Of a stretch of DNA of 64,000 nt, positions 1 through 9,033 are shown piece by piece. The position numbers were made by a program, and so were the translations under genes. The stretch's first letter is position 1, and every line of letters begins with the position of its first letter. The notes under the pieces are model-generated. The model did no database searches, was not told the origin of the DNA, and was given only the letters and a program-made list of their open reading frames with translations. The DNA comes from Thalassobius vesicularis (lineage in GTDB: Bacteria; Pseudomonadota; Alphaproteobacteria; Rhodobacterales; Rhodobacteraceae): NCBI RefSeq assembly GCF_004799325.1, contig NZ_SSMD01000003.1:372001-436000 (forward strand). Direction: 5' to 3'.

Positions 1-35
1 GCCAGAAGCCCGGCCACAGTTACCAGTTTTCGCAT
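1..35 (-). CDS. 5' end of a possible exported protein gene (truncated by the window)
   Basis: Reading leftward from an ATG whose first base is at 35, the eleven visible codons give MRKLVTVAGLL, a basic start followed by a hydrophobic run typical of the beginning of a signal peptide. A weak purine stretch (GTAGGA) lies directly before the ATG. The rest of the gene is outside the window, so no product can be named, and the frame could be chance. Confidence 0.3.
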   Translation of the reverse strand, partial: MRKLVTVAGLL

Positions 36-107
36 TCCTACAGTCCCGCACCATCAAAACTGTGCGCATGTTAGCCATTCTGGCCGGGATTGCCAGCGCA
101 GGCTGTC

Positions 108-665
108 TTACTCGGCGGGGCTTTGCGCATTCTCGGACGCAGGCTCGGACACGAGCGGCTGGCTCATCAGGTCCTCGATCAGCAGGCTGACCAGTTCACC
201 CCGACCCGCCGCGCCGGATTTGCGGTAGATCGCGTTCAGATGCGCCTTGACGGTGCCCTCGGCACAGCCCCGCAACGCGGCGATCTCGGCAATCGAAGCG
301 CCCTTGATGGCGAATGTGGCCACGTCCTGCTCGGACGGGGTCAGCCCCCATTGCCGGAAATACGAGTCCATCAGGTCATGCAGCGCGCCCGAGGCGATGG
401 ACAGCCCGCGCTCCATGCTTTCCTGGCGCCGTAGCATCACCAGCAGGAACCGGATTTCCACTGCGACCGACAAAGCCAGCGACAAGGCCGCCGCCAACTC
501 GATGCCCGAGTGAAAATTCAGGTGCAGCGCGCGCGTTTCCCAGATGTCCGCAAACGTGTCGGACAGAAAGAACACGGCGGCGAAGGCCTGAACCAAGATC
601 AGCAGGATCAGGCCCAGGCTCTTGCGTTTGAGTGACTTTGTGGTCACGGCTTCGATTGACTCCAT
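108..665 (-). CDS. Membrane-anchored LuxR-type transcriptional regulator
   Basis: 185 residues. Two hydrophobic segments (about 17-35 and 54-78) place the N-terminus in the inner membrane. The C-terminal part (about 107-165, from GLTPSEQDVATFAIKG through EGTVKAHLNAIYRK) is a LuxR/FixJ-type helix-turn-helix. There is no receiver or autoinducer-binding domain, so this looks like a one-component regulator that binds DNA from the membrane. It is the last gene of a minus-strand run PepSY protein - cytochrome b561 - regulator, and its start lies inside the 3' end of the cytochrome gene (22-nt overlap), so the genes are probably translated together. The signal is unknown; a redox or membrane cue is an inference from the neighbours. 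Confidence 0.8.
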   Translation of the reverse strand: MESIEAVTTKSLKRKSLGLILLILVQAFAAVFFLSDTFADIWETRALHLNFHSGIELAAALSLALSVAVEIRFLLVMLRRQESMERGLSIASGALHDLMDSYFRQWGLTPSEQDVATFAIKGASIAEIAALRGCAEGTVKAHLNAIYRKSGAAGRGELVSLLIEDLMSQPLVSEPASENAQSPAE

Positions 666-1183
666 TCCGGCAGAATCTTCCGCCCGGTTACCATGGCGCG
701 GGGCAGATTGACACCTGTCCGGCGGGATTCAAACAGTACGGCGGCCACGTGCAGGACGACGGACACCCACAGCCAGTTCACGAAAACCTCGTGCACTTCC
801 TCGACCCATTCCATACCCCAGAAGGTGATGGTCGTCATCATATAGCCGCTGGCAGCGATCAGCAGCACGGTCGCAAGGATGTTGTAGATCATCAGCGCGC
901 CCAGCGGCGTATGCCCCAGATGCACCCGGCGACGGCCAAGCGAAACGTCCCGCGCCTGTTCCAACGAGGCCCCCAGATCGGGCGGGAAATCGCTGAACCG
1001 CGCGTGCTTGGTGCCGATCAGGCCCCAGACGATCCGGATCGCAACCAGACCCAGAACGACATAGCCCACCTGAATGTGCAGTTTGCTTTCTTCGTCCAGC
1101 AGCAGGCCATTGGCGACGATCCCTGCGACCAGAGACCAGTGGAACAGCCGCACCAGCGGGTCCCAGACCTTGACGGTTTTCAT
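644..1183 (-). CDS. Cytochrome b561-type di-haem membrane protein
   Basis: 179 residues with four hydrophobic helices and histidines placed for haem b binding: H15 (RLFHWSLV), H36, H88/H91, H131 and H145. This matches the prokaryotic cytochrome b561 / Ni-Fe-hydrogenase b-subunit-like family, which moves electrons between the quinone pool and periplasmic partners. The upstream gene encodes a small exported PepSY protein and the downstream gene a membrane LuxR regulator. Exact donor and acceptor cannot be read from sequence. Confidence 0.85.
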   Translation of the reverse strand: MKTVKVWDPLVRLFHWSLVAGIVANGLLLDEESKLHIQVGYVVLGLVAIRIVWGLIGTKHARFSDFPPDLGASLEQARDVSLGRRRVHLGHTPLGALMIYNILATVLLIAASGYMMTTITFWGMEWVEEVHEVFVNWLWVSVVLHVAAVLFESRRTGVNLPRAMVTGRKILPEWSQSKP

Positions 1184-1234
1184 GGTGATATCCTCCGTTC
1201 GGATGGCGGGGGGCCTGCGCCCCCCAATCCGCGA

Positions 1235-1492
1235 TCAATCGTTGTCTTTGGTGCGCACGATGTTCAGGTCGGCGTCCAGGTAGACTTCCATCATCTTGCC
1301 GTCCTTGACGACATAGGCTTCGAACATGCCGTCCTCGGACTTCACCTTGCGGACTTCATAGCCCTGCTCGGTCAGCGTGGTGCGGATCTTGGCCTGCATC
1401 TCTTCGCTCACTTGCTGCGAGGCAAAGGCAGGTGCGGTGGCGCCCAGCATCAGGGCGGTGGTCAGGGCGGCGGCGGTCATCTTGAAGATCAT
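1235..1492 (-). CDS. Small exported PepSY-domain protein
   Basis: 85 residues: a signal peptide (about 1-24, cleavage after APAFA) and then a single PepSY fold of about 60 residues (TLTEQGYEVRKVKSEDGMFEAYVVKDGKMMEVYLDADLNIVR). PepSY modules are small periplasmic domains often linked to inhibition or sensing and frequently encoded beside cytochrome b561 genes. It is the first gene of the minus-strand operon that continues into the cytochrome and the LuxR-type regulator. Its periplasmic position makes it a possible partner of the cytochrome; that role is inferred. Confidence 0.8.
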   Translation of the reverse strand: MIFKMTAAALTTALMLGATAPAFASQQVSEEMQAKIRTTLTEQGYEVRKVKSEDGMFEAYVVKDGKMMEVYLDADLNIVRTKDND

Positions 1493-1692
1493 GGTGTGTC
1501 CTTTCGGGTTTGCCGGCTCCGTTGCCGGTTGCCCTCAGAAAACAGCCCGGAGCGCGAAAAACCATTGAACCCCGGTCCTAGAGGGTGCATTTGGCGCGGT
1601 CTGTACCTTGGGTTTAGGCGACAAAGCGAATGTTTTGCCTTTCCCTGCGCCCCTGGTGTAAGCAGAACCAAACGAGTCAACGGGAGACGAAC

Positions 1693-2223
1693 ATGGCCGG
1701 ATCGGTGAACAAGGTAATTCTGGTGGGCAACCTGGGCCGCGACCCCGAGGTGCGCTCGTTCCAGAACGGCGGCAAGGTGTGCAACCTGCGCATCGCGACC
1801 TCGGAAAACTGGAAAGACCGCAACACTGGCGAACGTCGTGAACGCACTGAATGGCATTCGGTCGCGATCTTCTCGGAACCGCTGGCGCGCATCGCCGAGC
1901 AGTACCTGCGCAAGGGCTCCAAGGTGTATATCGAGGGCCAGCTGGAAACCCGCAAATGGCAGGACCAGCAAGGCCAGGACCGCTATACCACCGAGATCGT
2001 TCTGCGCCCCTATCGCGGAGAACTGACCCTGCTGGACGGCCGTGGCGACGGCGGCGGTCAGGGTGGCGGCGGTGGCGGCTATGGCGGCGGCTACGATCAG
2101 GGTGGCGGCTATGACCAGGGCGGCGGATACGACTCGGGTCCGTCCTATGGTGGCGGCAGCGGTGGTGGTCGCAGCGGCGGCGGCGGTTCGCGCGGGGATA
2201 TCGACGACGAAATCCCGTTCTGA
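1693..2223 (+). CDS. ssb: Single-stranded DNA-binding protein
   Basis: 176 residues. The OB fold covers about 1-110 ([58 protein letters not shown]). A glycine/tyrosine-rich linker (about 117-165) follows, and the protein ends in DDEIPF, the acidic tail that recruits replication and repair proteins. The reading frame is open for 21 codons upstream, but the ATG at 1693 is preceded by GGGAG and gives the family N-terminus. It binds ssDNA as a tetramer during replication, recombination and SOS repair. No GTTC-N7-GTTC box was seen just upstream. Confidence 0.97.
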   Translation: MAGSVNKVILVGNLGRDPEVRSFQNGGKVCNLRIATSENWKDRNTGERRERTEWHSVAIFSEPLARIAEQYLRKGSKVYIEGQLETRKWQDQQGQDRYTTEIVLRPYRGELTLLDGRGDGGGQGGGGGGYGGGYDQGGGYDQGGGYDSGPSYGGGSGGGRSGGGGSRGDIDDEIPF

Positions 2224-2241
2224 TCCCGCACAGGATTATTC

Positions 2242-2270
2242 AAAAGGCCGTCCATCCGGGCGGCCTTTTT
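2242..2270 (+). terminator. Bidirectional rho-independent terminator after ssb
   Basis: AAAAGGCCG and CGGCCTTTT form inverted arms around a ten-base loop, with a T run on the plus strand and a matching A run upstream. It ends ssb on the plus strand and overlaps the stop codon of the small minus-strand gene. Confidence 0.8.
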
Positions 2271-2407
2271 CATTGCAGCGCTTCCAGCGTCCAAAGAATA
2301 ACCGCCACAGGCAGCGCAAGCGCCCCGGCAATCAGGCCAAGCGCCCAAGGCGTCAGGCGCGGGGGTGGGGCATCGACCCCCAGAACGGTCTTTTTCTCGG
2401 CTCTCAT
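2270..2407 (-). CDS. 45-residue single-helix membrane peptide
   Basis: An ATG at 2407 opens a 45-codon frame: MRAEKKTVLGVDAPPPRLTP, then a hydrophobic segment WALGLIAGALALPVAVIL, then WTLEALQ and a TGA. The layout (charged, proline-rich N-terminus, one transmembrane helix, short tail) is that of a small inner-membrane protein, and the frame fills the gap between ssb and the next gene exactly. Its stop lies in the shared terminator. The ribosome-binding site is weak (AAGATCAG). No family name is known to me; function unknown. Confidence 0.5.
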   Translation of the reverse strand: MRAEKKTVLGVDAPPPRLTPWALGLIAGALALPVAVILWTLEALQ

Positions 2408-2455
2408 AGGCTGATCTTAACCACGGTTTAGGTTTTCAACCCGTTAACTCGGGGC

Positions 2456-3283
2456 ATGAGTCTGTCGCTGTGCCAATCCCTGCCCTACGAATCCGCCCTG
2501 CGCCGGATGGATGTGCCCGTTCTGCGCCTTGGCACGACCTTGGCGATCCGCAGACGCATTCCCTTGCTTGGCCCGCTGACCTACATTCCCCGTGGAGCGT
2601 TTCACGACCCCGACGGGATGACACTCTATAATGCCGCTGATGCAGACGCCGACAGGCAGCACCACGCGGCGGGCCATCTGCCGCTGATGACGCCGCAAAC
2701 ACTGGCCCTGCTGGAAATCCATCCGGACGAGGCGACGCAATTGGCGGCCCAACACGGCAAATGGCGCAACCGCCTGCGCCGCGCGCAAGAGGCGGGACTG
2801 ACCCTCAGCGCCGCGCGGTTCGACCCGTCCCGCCATAACTGGCTGCTGGACCAAGAAACCACCCAACGCCGCGCCCAACGCTATACCGGCCTGTCGCACC
2901 GCTTTACCTGCGCCTACCCGCGTGCGCAGACCCTGCTTATCCAGGCCAGTCGCCGCGGACAGACCCTCGCCGCAATGCTGTTCCTGCTGCACGCCCCCGG
3001 CGCGAGCTATCATATCGGCTGGTCCAACCCCGAAGGCCGCCGCCTGAATGCCCACGCGCTGACCCTGTGGAACGCCACCATCCTGCTGCGCGCGCAGGGC
3101 ATCACCCAGATCGATCTGGGCACGCTCGACACCGCCAACGCCCCCGGCCTGGCCCGGTTCAAGCTGGGCAGCGGTGCGCGCGCCCATCGGCTGGGCCATA
3201 CCTGGCTGCATCTTCCGGCGCTTTCGCCACGGCTGGGCATGATCCGGCAAAGGGGCGGCTTTCCCTCTGGCCTTTTGGGCTAA
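2456..3283 (+). CDS. FemAB-like GNAT acyltransferase
   Basis: 275 residues. The C-terminal half (about 150-245) has the acyl-transferase pattern of the GNAT/FemAB fold: a substrate-binding strand (TLLIQASRRGQTLAAMLFLLHAPGASYHIGWSNPEGRRLNAHALTLWNATILLRAQGITQIDLG), with a LNAHALTLWNA segment like that of the lipid II aminoacyltransferase-related proteins. The substrate is unknown. It stands alone between the ssb terminator and typA, 40 bases before the typA start, so the two may be co-transcribed. Confidence 0.65.
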   Translation: MSLSLCQSLPYESALRRMDVPVLRLGTTLAIRRRIPLLGPLTYIPRGAFHDPDGMTLYNAADADADRQHHAAGHLPLMTPQTLALLEIHPDEATQLAAQHGKWRNRLRRAQEAGLTLSAARFDPSRHNWLLDQETTQRRAQRYTGLSHRFTCAYPRAQTLLIQASRRGQTLAAMLFLLHAPGASYHIGWSNPEGRRLNAHALTLWNATILLRAQGITQIDLGTLDTANAPGLARFKLGSGARAHRLGHTWLHLPALSPRLGMIRQRGGFPSGLLG

Positions 3284-3323
3284 GGCAGTATAGGCGGACC
3301 CCGAACAAAGCAGGACACGCCTC

Positions 3324-5144
3324 ATGGATATGCGCAATATCGCCATCATCGCCCACGTTGACCACGGCAAGACCACCCTGGTGGACGAGCTGCTGAAGCA
3401 ATCGGGCGCCTTCCGCGAAAACCAGGCCGTCGCCGAGCGCGCGATGGACAGCAACGATCTGGAACGCGAACGCGGGATCACCATCTTCGCAAAGCCCACC
3501 AGCGTCGAATGGCACGGCACGCGTATCAACATCGTGGACACCCCCGGCCACGCCGATTTCGGTGGCGAGGTTGAGCGGATCCTGTCGATGGTGGACGGCG
3601 TGGTGCTGCTGGTGGACGCGGCCGAAGGCCCGATGCCCCAGACCAAATTCGTGACCTCCAAGGCGCTGGCCCTGGGTCTGCGCCCGATCGTCGTGCTGAA
3701 CAAGGTCGACAAACCGGATGCCGAGCCCGACCGCGCGCTGGACGAATGCTTTGACCTGTTCGCCAACCTGGGCGCGGACGAGGATCAGCTGGACTTCCCG
3801 CATCTCTACGCCTCGGGCCGCAACGGCTGGGCCGACGCAGAGCTGGACGGCCCCCGCAAAGACCTGCACGCCCTGTTCGAGCTGGTCATCAACCACGTTC
3901 CCAAACCGCGCCAGCTGAAGGCCCTGAACGACGACTTCCGCATGCTGGGCACCATCCTGGGCAGCGATCCATTCATCGGCCGCACCCTGACCGGCATCGT
4001 CGAATCCGGCAAGGTCAAGACCGGTGCCTCGGTTCAGGCGATCAGCCGCATCGGCCAGAAGATCGAACAGTTCCGCGTCACCAAGATCCAGGCCTTCCGC
4101 GGTCTGGGCATGCAGGAAATCGAAGAAGCCACCGCAGGCGACATCGTCACCATCGCGGGCATGTCCAAGGCCACCGTGGCCGACACGATCTGTGCCCTGG
4201 CCGTTGACGAACCGCTGGACGCCCAGCCGATCGACCCGCCGACCATCACCGTGACCTTCGGCATCAACGACAGCCCGCTGGCTGGCCGTGACGGCAAGAA
4301 AGTGCAGTCGCGCGTCATCCGTGACCGCCTGCTGAAAGAGGCGGAATCGAACGTCGCCATCAAGGTCAAGGACACCCCCGGCGGCGAAGCCTTCGAAGTG
4401 TCGGGCCGTGGCGAACTCCAGATGGGCGTTCTGATCGAGAACATGCGCCGCGAAGGGTTCGAGCTGTCGATCTCGCGTCCGCAGGTCATCATGAAAGAAG
4501 ACGAAGACGGCAACCGGATCGAACCGGTCGAGGAAGTCACCATCGACGTGGATGACGAATACTCGGGCGCCGTCATCGAAAAGATCACCGGCGCACGCAA
4601 GGGCGATCTGGCCGAGATGAAACCCGCAGGTGCTGGCAAGACCCGCATCATCGCGCATGTGCCCTCGCGCGGTCTGATCGGCTATCACGGTGAATTCCTG
4701 ACCGACACCCGCGGCACCGGCGTGCTGAACCGCGTGTTCCACGGCTGGACCAAGCACAAGGGCCCGATCCCGGGCCGTCGCGCGGGCGTTCTGATCTCGA
4801 TGGAAGACGGCGAGGCAGTTGCCTACGCGCTGTGGAACCTCGAAGAGCGTGGCCGCATGTTCCTGGGCCCGCAGGCCAAGGTCTATCAGGGCATGATCAT
4901 CGGCGAACACTCGCGCGATAACGATCTGGAAGTGAACCCGCTGAAGGGCAAGAAGCTGACCAACGTCCGCGCCTCGGGCACCGACGATGCCGTCCGCCTG
5001 ACCCCGCACATCAACTTCACCCTCGAAGAGGCCATCGCCTACATCAACGACGACGAACTCGTCGAGGTGACGCCGAACTCGATTCGCCTGCGCAAACGCT
5101 ACCTCGACCCGCACGAGCGTAAGCGTATGGCCAAGCAAGCCTGA
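3324..5144 (+). CDS. typA: Ribosome-associated translational GTPase TypA/BipA
   Basis: 606 residues, normal family length. The GTPase domain shows G1 (AHVDHGKTT, 10-18), the switch RGITIFAK, G3 DTPGHADFGGEVER and G4 NKVDKPDA. These are followed by the EF-G-like domains II, III and V and the BipA-specific C-terminal domain (FLGPQAKVYQGMIIGEHSRDNDLEVNP). TypA binds the 70S ribosome at the EF-G site and supports large-subunit assembly and growth under stress or cold. A hairpin with a T tail follows the stop directly. Confidence 0.97.
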   Translation: MDMRNIAIIAHVDHGKTTLVDELLKQSGAFRENQAVAERAMDSNDLERERGITIFAKPTSVEWHGTRINIVDTPGHADFGGEVERILSMVDGVVLLVDAAEGPMPQTKFVTSKALALGLRPIVVLNKVDKPDAEPDRALDECFDLFANLGADEDQLDFPHLYASGRNGWADAELDGPRKDLHALFELVINHVPKPRQLKALNDDFRMLGTILGSDPFIGRTLTGIVESGKVKTGASVQAISRIGQKIEQFRVTKIQAFRGLGMQEIEEATAGDIVTIAGMSKATVADTICALAVDEPLDAQPIDPPTITVTFGINDSPLAGRDGKKVQSRVIRDRLLKEAESNVAIKVKDTPGGEAFEVSGRGELQMGVLIENMRREGFELSISRPQVIMKEDEDGNRIEPVEEVTIDVDDEYSGAVIEKITGARKGDLAEMKPAGAGKTRIIAHVPSRGLIGYHGEFLTDTRGTGVLNRVFHGWTKHKGPIPGRRAGVLISMEDGEAVAYALWNLEERGRMFLGPQAKVYQGMIIGEHSRDNDLEVNPLKGKKLTNVRASGTDDAVRLTPHINFTLEEAIAYINDDELVEVTPNSIRLRKRYLDPHERKRMAKQA

Positions 5145-5150
5145 TGACAG

Positions 5151-5174
5151 GGCCGTCCTTCGGGGCGGCCTTTT
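5151..5174 (+). terminator. Rho-independent terminator of typA
   Basis: GGCCGTCC and GGGCGGCC pair (one G-T wobble) around a TTCG tetraloop and are followed by TTTT, six bases after the typA stop. Confidence 0.8.
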
Positions 5175-5258
5175 CACATCCCCTGCGCGGGAATGCGCAG
5201 AACGCATGTTTGGAAAAATCCGCGCGCGGGCCTATCCTTTGTTCAAACGGAGGACCCC

Positions 5259-5840
5259 ATGCGCAAAATCCAATCCCAGGGCGTACATCACATCACGCTG
5301 ACCGGCGCCGACCGGCAAACCTCGATTGATTTCTGGGAGGGGGTGCTGGGCATGCCCTTCGTCTTTGATCAGCCCAATCTGGACAACCCGGACGAGGGCC
5401 ACCTGTATTTCGATCCCGGCGACGGGCGCCTGATCACCGTCTTCACCAACGAAACCCGAAAACCCAACCGCCGCCGCACCCCGACCGAGCCGGGCTGCGT
5501 GCATCACCTGGCCTTCAACGTCAGCCGCGCCAGCTTCACCCAGGCCGCTCAACGGCTCGAGGAACGCGGGATCGGCCATTCCGGGGTCAAGGATCGCGGT
5601 TTCATGGACTCGATCTATTTCAAGGATCCGTTGGGCCTGCTGATCGAGCTGGCGACCTACAAGTTCTTCCCGCCCGAGGGCTGCACCCATGCTGACGTGA
5701 TGATCCTGGCGCACAAGTTGCGGGTCGAACGGGGCGATTACAACATTCAGGAAATCCATCTGGCCGACGCGATCGAACAATTGGTCGAGGCGCGGCAGCA
5801 ATCGCTATCCACGGATCGCAACGCGAAGAACCCGTTCTAA
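5259..5840 (+). CDS. VOC-superfamily (glyoxalase / extradiol dioxygenase fold) metalloenzyme
   Basis: 193 residues from the ATG at 5259, which has CGGAGG six bases upstream; the frame extends further 5' without such a signal. Residues 8-135 make a paired beta-alpha-beta-beta-beta unit. Likely metal ligands are H10/H11 (VHHITLTGAD), the histidines of CVHHLAF and the glutamate of LLIELATY. The fold is shared by glyoxalase I, catechol 2,3-dioxygenases and related ring-cleaving enzymes, so the substrate cannot be named. The extra 55-residue C-terminal helical tail is conserved-looking but unassigned. Confidence 0.75.
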   Translation: MRKIQSQGVHHITLTGADRQTSIDFWEGVLGMPFVFDQPNLDNPDEGHLYFDPGDGRLITVFTNETRKPNRRRTPTEPGCVHHLAFNVSRASFTQAAQRLEERGIGHSGVKDRGFMDSIYFKDPLGLLIELATYKFFPPEGCTHADVMILAHKLRVERGDYNIQEIHLADAIEQLVEARQQSLSTDRNAKNPF

Positions 5841-5845
5841 TCCAT

Positions 5846-5871
5846 TGAAAAACCCGCGCTTTTGGCGCGGG
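5846..5871 (-). terminator. Terminator for the DUF1330 gene
   Basis: GCGCGGG and CCCGCGC (arms 5853-5859 and 5865-5871) enclose a five-base loop. On the minus strand they are followed by TTTTTC. It lies between two convergent genes and best serves the minus-strand one. Confidence 0.75.
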
Positions 5872-5877
5872 CCTTGC

Positions 5878-6165
5878 TTATTCCGAGGTCTCGACTACCA
5901 ACAATTCGCGCTCGGACGCACCCCGCGCGTGGCTGAGCGCCTCTTGGTATTCCGGGCTGTTGTAGCAGGCGACCGCCGTTTCCACGTCCGGGAATTTGGC
6001 CACCACATTGCGCGGGCGTTCCTTGCCTTCCAGCTGCACGAACCGCGCGGCACGGGCGATGAAATGGCCGCCATGCTTGGCAATCGCGGGGCCGGCCAGC
6101 GCCGCGTATTTGCCATAAGCCTCTTCGTCCGTCACGGTGACGTGGGCGATCCAGAGTGCGGGCAT
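5878..6165 (-). CDS. DUF1330 family protein
   Basis: 95 residues, the usual size for this ferredoxin-like dimeric alpha/beta barrel family: MPALWIAHVTVTDEEAYGKY, KHGGHFIARA, VVAKFPDVETAVACYNSPEYQEAL. The ATG at 6165 has AAGGAGAG upstream. DUF1330 proteins have no settled biochemical role. The gene stands alone between convergent VOC and co-directional alaS genes. Confidence 0.85.
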   Translation of the reverse strand: MPALWIAHVTVTDEEAYGKYAALAGPAIAKHGGHFIARAARFVQLEGKERPRNVVAKFPDVETAVACYNSPEYQEALSHARGASERELLVVETSE

Positions 6166-6240
6166 GTCTCTCTCCTTGTTGTTCTGCCCGGCAGTCTAGT
6201 GAAACCACCGGGCAGGAAAAGGAGTTTTTTGACCGATTGG

Positions 6241-8898
6241 TCAGCCTGCGATCACGGCCTTGGCTGCGGCAATCGCGGCGTCAGCATTGGTGGCGTCCTT
6301 GCCGCCACCTTGCGCCATGTCCGGACGGCCACCGCCGCCCTTGCCGCCCAATTCCGGCACCGCCGCCTTGACCAGATCAACGGCCGAGACGCGGCCCGTC
6401 AGGTCCGCCGTCACGCCAGCCGCCACAGCCGCCTTGCCATCTGCATCCGCGATCAGCAGCACCGCGCCCGAGCCGATGCGCGACTTATGCTCGTCGATCA
6501 GCGCGGGCAGGTCCTTGCCCGACACTCCCGACAGCACTTGTGCCACGAACTTGACGCCGTTCACCTCTTCGGCCTCGGCACCACCACCCTGCCCTGCGCC
6601 ACCGGCCATGGCCAGTTCACGACGCAGTTGCGCGACTTCGTTGGACAGCGATTTGCGTTCGGTCAGCAGCGCCTCGACCCGATCCACCACTTCCGAGGAC
6701 TGCGCCTTCAGCGCCCCCATCACGGCGGCCAGGGTGTTAGCCTGATCGTGCAGATAATCCAGCGCGGCCTGACCGGTCAGCGCCTCGATCCGGCGGACCC
6801 CCGCACTGCTTGCGCTGTCGCCCAGGATCACGCACATCCCGATGTCACCGGTCTGTTTCACATGGGTGCCGCCGCACAGTTCCAGCGAGTAGGTGTTGCC
6901 ATCCTGCCCTTTTCCAGTCGCTGCACGGCCCATCGAGACCACGCGCACTTCGTCGCCGTATTTCTCGCCGAACAGCGCCTGAGCGCCAAGCGCGCGGGCG
7001 TCGTCGGGGGTCATGATGCGGGTTTCCACCGGGGTGTTCTGGCGGATGAAGGTGTTCACATCGGCGGCCACTTTGCTCAGTTCGGCATCCGACAGCGCCT
7101 TGGCGTGGCTGAAGTCGAACCGCAGACGATCCGGCGCGTTCAGCGATCCGCGCTGTGCCACGTGATCGCCCAGCGTTTCGCGCAGCGCCTCGTGCAGCAG
7201 GTGCGTGGCAGAGTGGTTGGCCCGGATCGCGCCGCGACGGGCGTGATCGACCTCAAGCATGGCGCCGGCGTTACGGGCAATCTCGCCCTCGGTCACTTCG
7301 GCGAAGTGGATGAACACACCGGCGGCCTTCTTGGTGTCAATGATCTTGGCCACGCCGGTTTCGGTTTTCAGCGTGCCGGTGTCGCCCACCTGACCCCCGC
7401 TTTCGCCGTAGAACGGGGTCTGGTTGACGGCGATCTGGATGCTGTCGCCCTTGACCGCCTTGTCCACCTGCGCGCCGTCCTTGACGATGGCCACAACCTG
7501 GCCTTCGGCGATCTCGGTGTCATAGCCCAGGAACTCGGTCACGCCCTTGTTCTCGGCGATGTCGTACCAGATGGTCGCATCCGCCGCCTCGCCCGAGCCG
7601 GACCACGCCGCGCGGGCCTTGGCCTTCTGCTCGGCCATCGCGGTCTCGAAACCCTCGGTCTCGACGGTCAGGCCCTTTTCGCGCAGCGCGTCCTGCGTCA
7701 GGTCCAGCGGGAAGCCGTAGGTGTCGTACAGCTTGAACGCGGTTGCACCAGGCAGCGCCGTGGTGTCGCCCAGGTTCGAGACCTCCTCGTCCAGCAGTTT
7801 CAGCCCGCGATCCAGCGTCTGCTTGAACCGGGTTTCCTCCAGCAGCAGGGTCTCTTCGATCATCGGCTGGGCGCGGCGCAGTTCGGGATAAGCCTCGCCC
7901 ATCTGCGCGACCAGCGTTTTCACCATCTGGTGCATGACCGGGTCTTTGGCGCCCAGCAGATGCGCGTGACGCATCGCGCGGCGCATGATCCGGCGCAGCA
8001 CATAGCCGCGGCCATCATTCGACGGCATCACCCCATCCGCAATCAGGAACGAGGTCGAGCGCAGGTGATCCGCGATAACCCGGTGGTGCACGTTCTGATC
8101 GCCATACGGGTCCACATGGGTCGCATGGGCCGACGCCTCGATCAGCGCCTTGAACAGGTCGGTCTGATAGTTGTCATGGCTGCCCTGCAGCAGCGCACCG
8201 ATCCGTTCCAGCCCCATGCCGGTGTCGATCGACTGCATCTCAAGATCGATCATCGAGCCGTCTTCGAACTTCTCGTTCTGCATGAAAACGACGTTCCAGA
8301 TTTCGATGAAACGGTCGCCATCTTCATCGGCCGAGCCCGGAGGGCCGCCCCAGATGTGATCGCCGTGGTCATAGAAAATCTCGGTGCACGGGCCGCAGGG
8401 ACCGGTCGGCCCCATCTGCCAGAAGTTATCCGAAGTCGCGATGCGGATGATCCGGTCCTCGGGCACGCCGACCTTTTTCCAGATCTCGAAGGCCTCGTCA
8501 TCGGTATGGTAAACGGTGGTCAGCAGGCGGCTTTTGTCGATGCCGAATTCCTTGGTCACCAATTCCCATGCGAACGGGATCGCGTCGGTCTTGAAATAAT
8601 CGCCAAAGCTGAAATTGCCCAGCATTTCAAAGAACGTATGGTGCCGCGCGGTATAGCCGACATTGTCCAGATCGTTGTGCTTGCCACCGGCGCGCACGCA
8701 TTTCTGCGCGGTCGTCGCACGGACATAGTCACGCTTCTCCACGCCCGTGAAACAGTTCTTGAACTGCACCATGCCCGAGTTGGTGAACATCAGCGTCGGG
8801 TCGTTGCGCGGCACAAGCGGGCTGGAGGGGACAATCGTGTGCCCCTGTTTCTGGAAATAGTTCAGGAAGGTCGAGCGGATCTCGTTCAGGCTGGGCAT
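6241..8898 (-). CDS. alaS: Alanyl-tRNA synthetase
   Basis: 885 residues, full length. The class II catalytic core is at the N-terminus ([38 protein letters not shown]). The editing domain carries the HSATH zinc/deacylation motif near residue 561 and CGGTH near 675. The C-terminal oligomerisation/DHHA1 domain is glycine-rich ([16 protein letters not shown]). The enzyme charges tRNA-Ala and hydrolyses mischarged Ser/Gly-tRNA-Ala. It sits downstream of recA but a strong terminator separates them, so it is probably transcribed from its own promoter in the 135-base gap. Confidence 0.98.
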   Translation of the reverse strand: MPSLNEIRSTFLNYFQKQGHTIVPSSPLVPRNDPTLMFTNSGMVQFKNCFTGVEKRDYVRATTAQKCVRAGGKHNDLDNVGYTARHHTFFEMLGNFSFGDYFKTDAIPFAWELVTKEFGIDKSRLLTTVYHTDDEAFEIWKKVGVPEDRIIRIATSDNFWQMGPTGPCGPCTEIFYDHGDHIWGGPPGSADEDGDRFIEIWNVVFMQNEKFEDGSMIDLEMQSIDTGMGLERIGALLQGSHDNYQTDLFKALIEASAHATHVDPYGDQNVHHRVIADHLRSTSFLIADGVMPSNDGRGYVLRRIMRRAMRHAHLLGAKDPVMHQMVKTLVAQMGEAYPELRRAQPMIEETLLLEETRFKQTLDRGLKLLDEEVSNLGDTTALPGATAFKLYDTYGFPLDLTQDALREKGLTVETEGFETAMAEQKAKARAAWSGSGEAADATIWYDIAENKGVTEFLGYDTEIAEGQVVAIVKDGAQVDKAVKGDSIQIAVNQTPFYGESGGQVGDTGTLKTETGVAKIIDTKKAAGVFIHFAEVTEGEIARNAGAMLEVDHARRGAIRANHSATHLLHEALRETLGDHVAQRGSLNAPDRLRFDFSHAKALSDAELSKVAADVNTFIRQNTPVETRIMTPDDARALGAQALFGEKYGDEVRVVSMGRAATGKGQDGNTYSLELCGGTHVKQTGDIGMCVILGDSASSAGVRRIEALTGQAALDYLHDQANTLAAVMGALKAQSSEVVDRVEALLTERKSLSNEVAQLRRELAMAGGAGQGGGAEAEEVNGVKFVAQVLSGVSGKDLPALIDEHKSRIGSGAVLLIADADGKAAVAAGVTADLTGRVSAVDLVKAAVPELGGKGGGGRPDMAQGGGKDATNADAAIAAAKAVIAG

Positions 8899-8981
8899 GT
8901 GGTGCGGGTCTTTCCGGACAAGGCCAAATTCCCCGATGATTTATCGCCGTGCGCCCCCCGTGTCCACAGCTAGCTTGACGC

Positions 8982-9016
8982 AAAAAGGCCGGCCCATCGA
9001 AGGGGCCGGCCTTTTG
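8982..9016 (-). terminator. Rho-independent terminator of recA
   Basis: AAAAGGCCGGCCC (8983-8995) and GGGCCGGCCTTTT (9003-9015) are perfectly complementary 13-base arms. On the minus strand the hairpin ends in a T run and lies just after the recA stop. Confidence 0.9.
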
Positions 9017-9033
9017 TTTGCGGGCTGTGGGGC

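Noticed and set aside
2030-2200. Repetitive GGC-rich tract in ssb as a DNA repeat element
   Set aside because: It encodes the normal Gly/Tyr-rich linker of the SSB protein.
5845-8973. Over 1000-codon plus-strand open frame antisense to alaS
   Set aside because: It is a GC-bias artefact opposite a clearly identified alanyl-tRNA synthetase, with low-complexity His/Arg/Gly composition.
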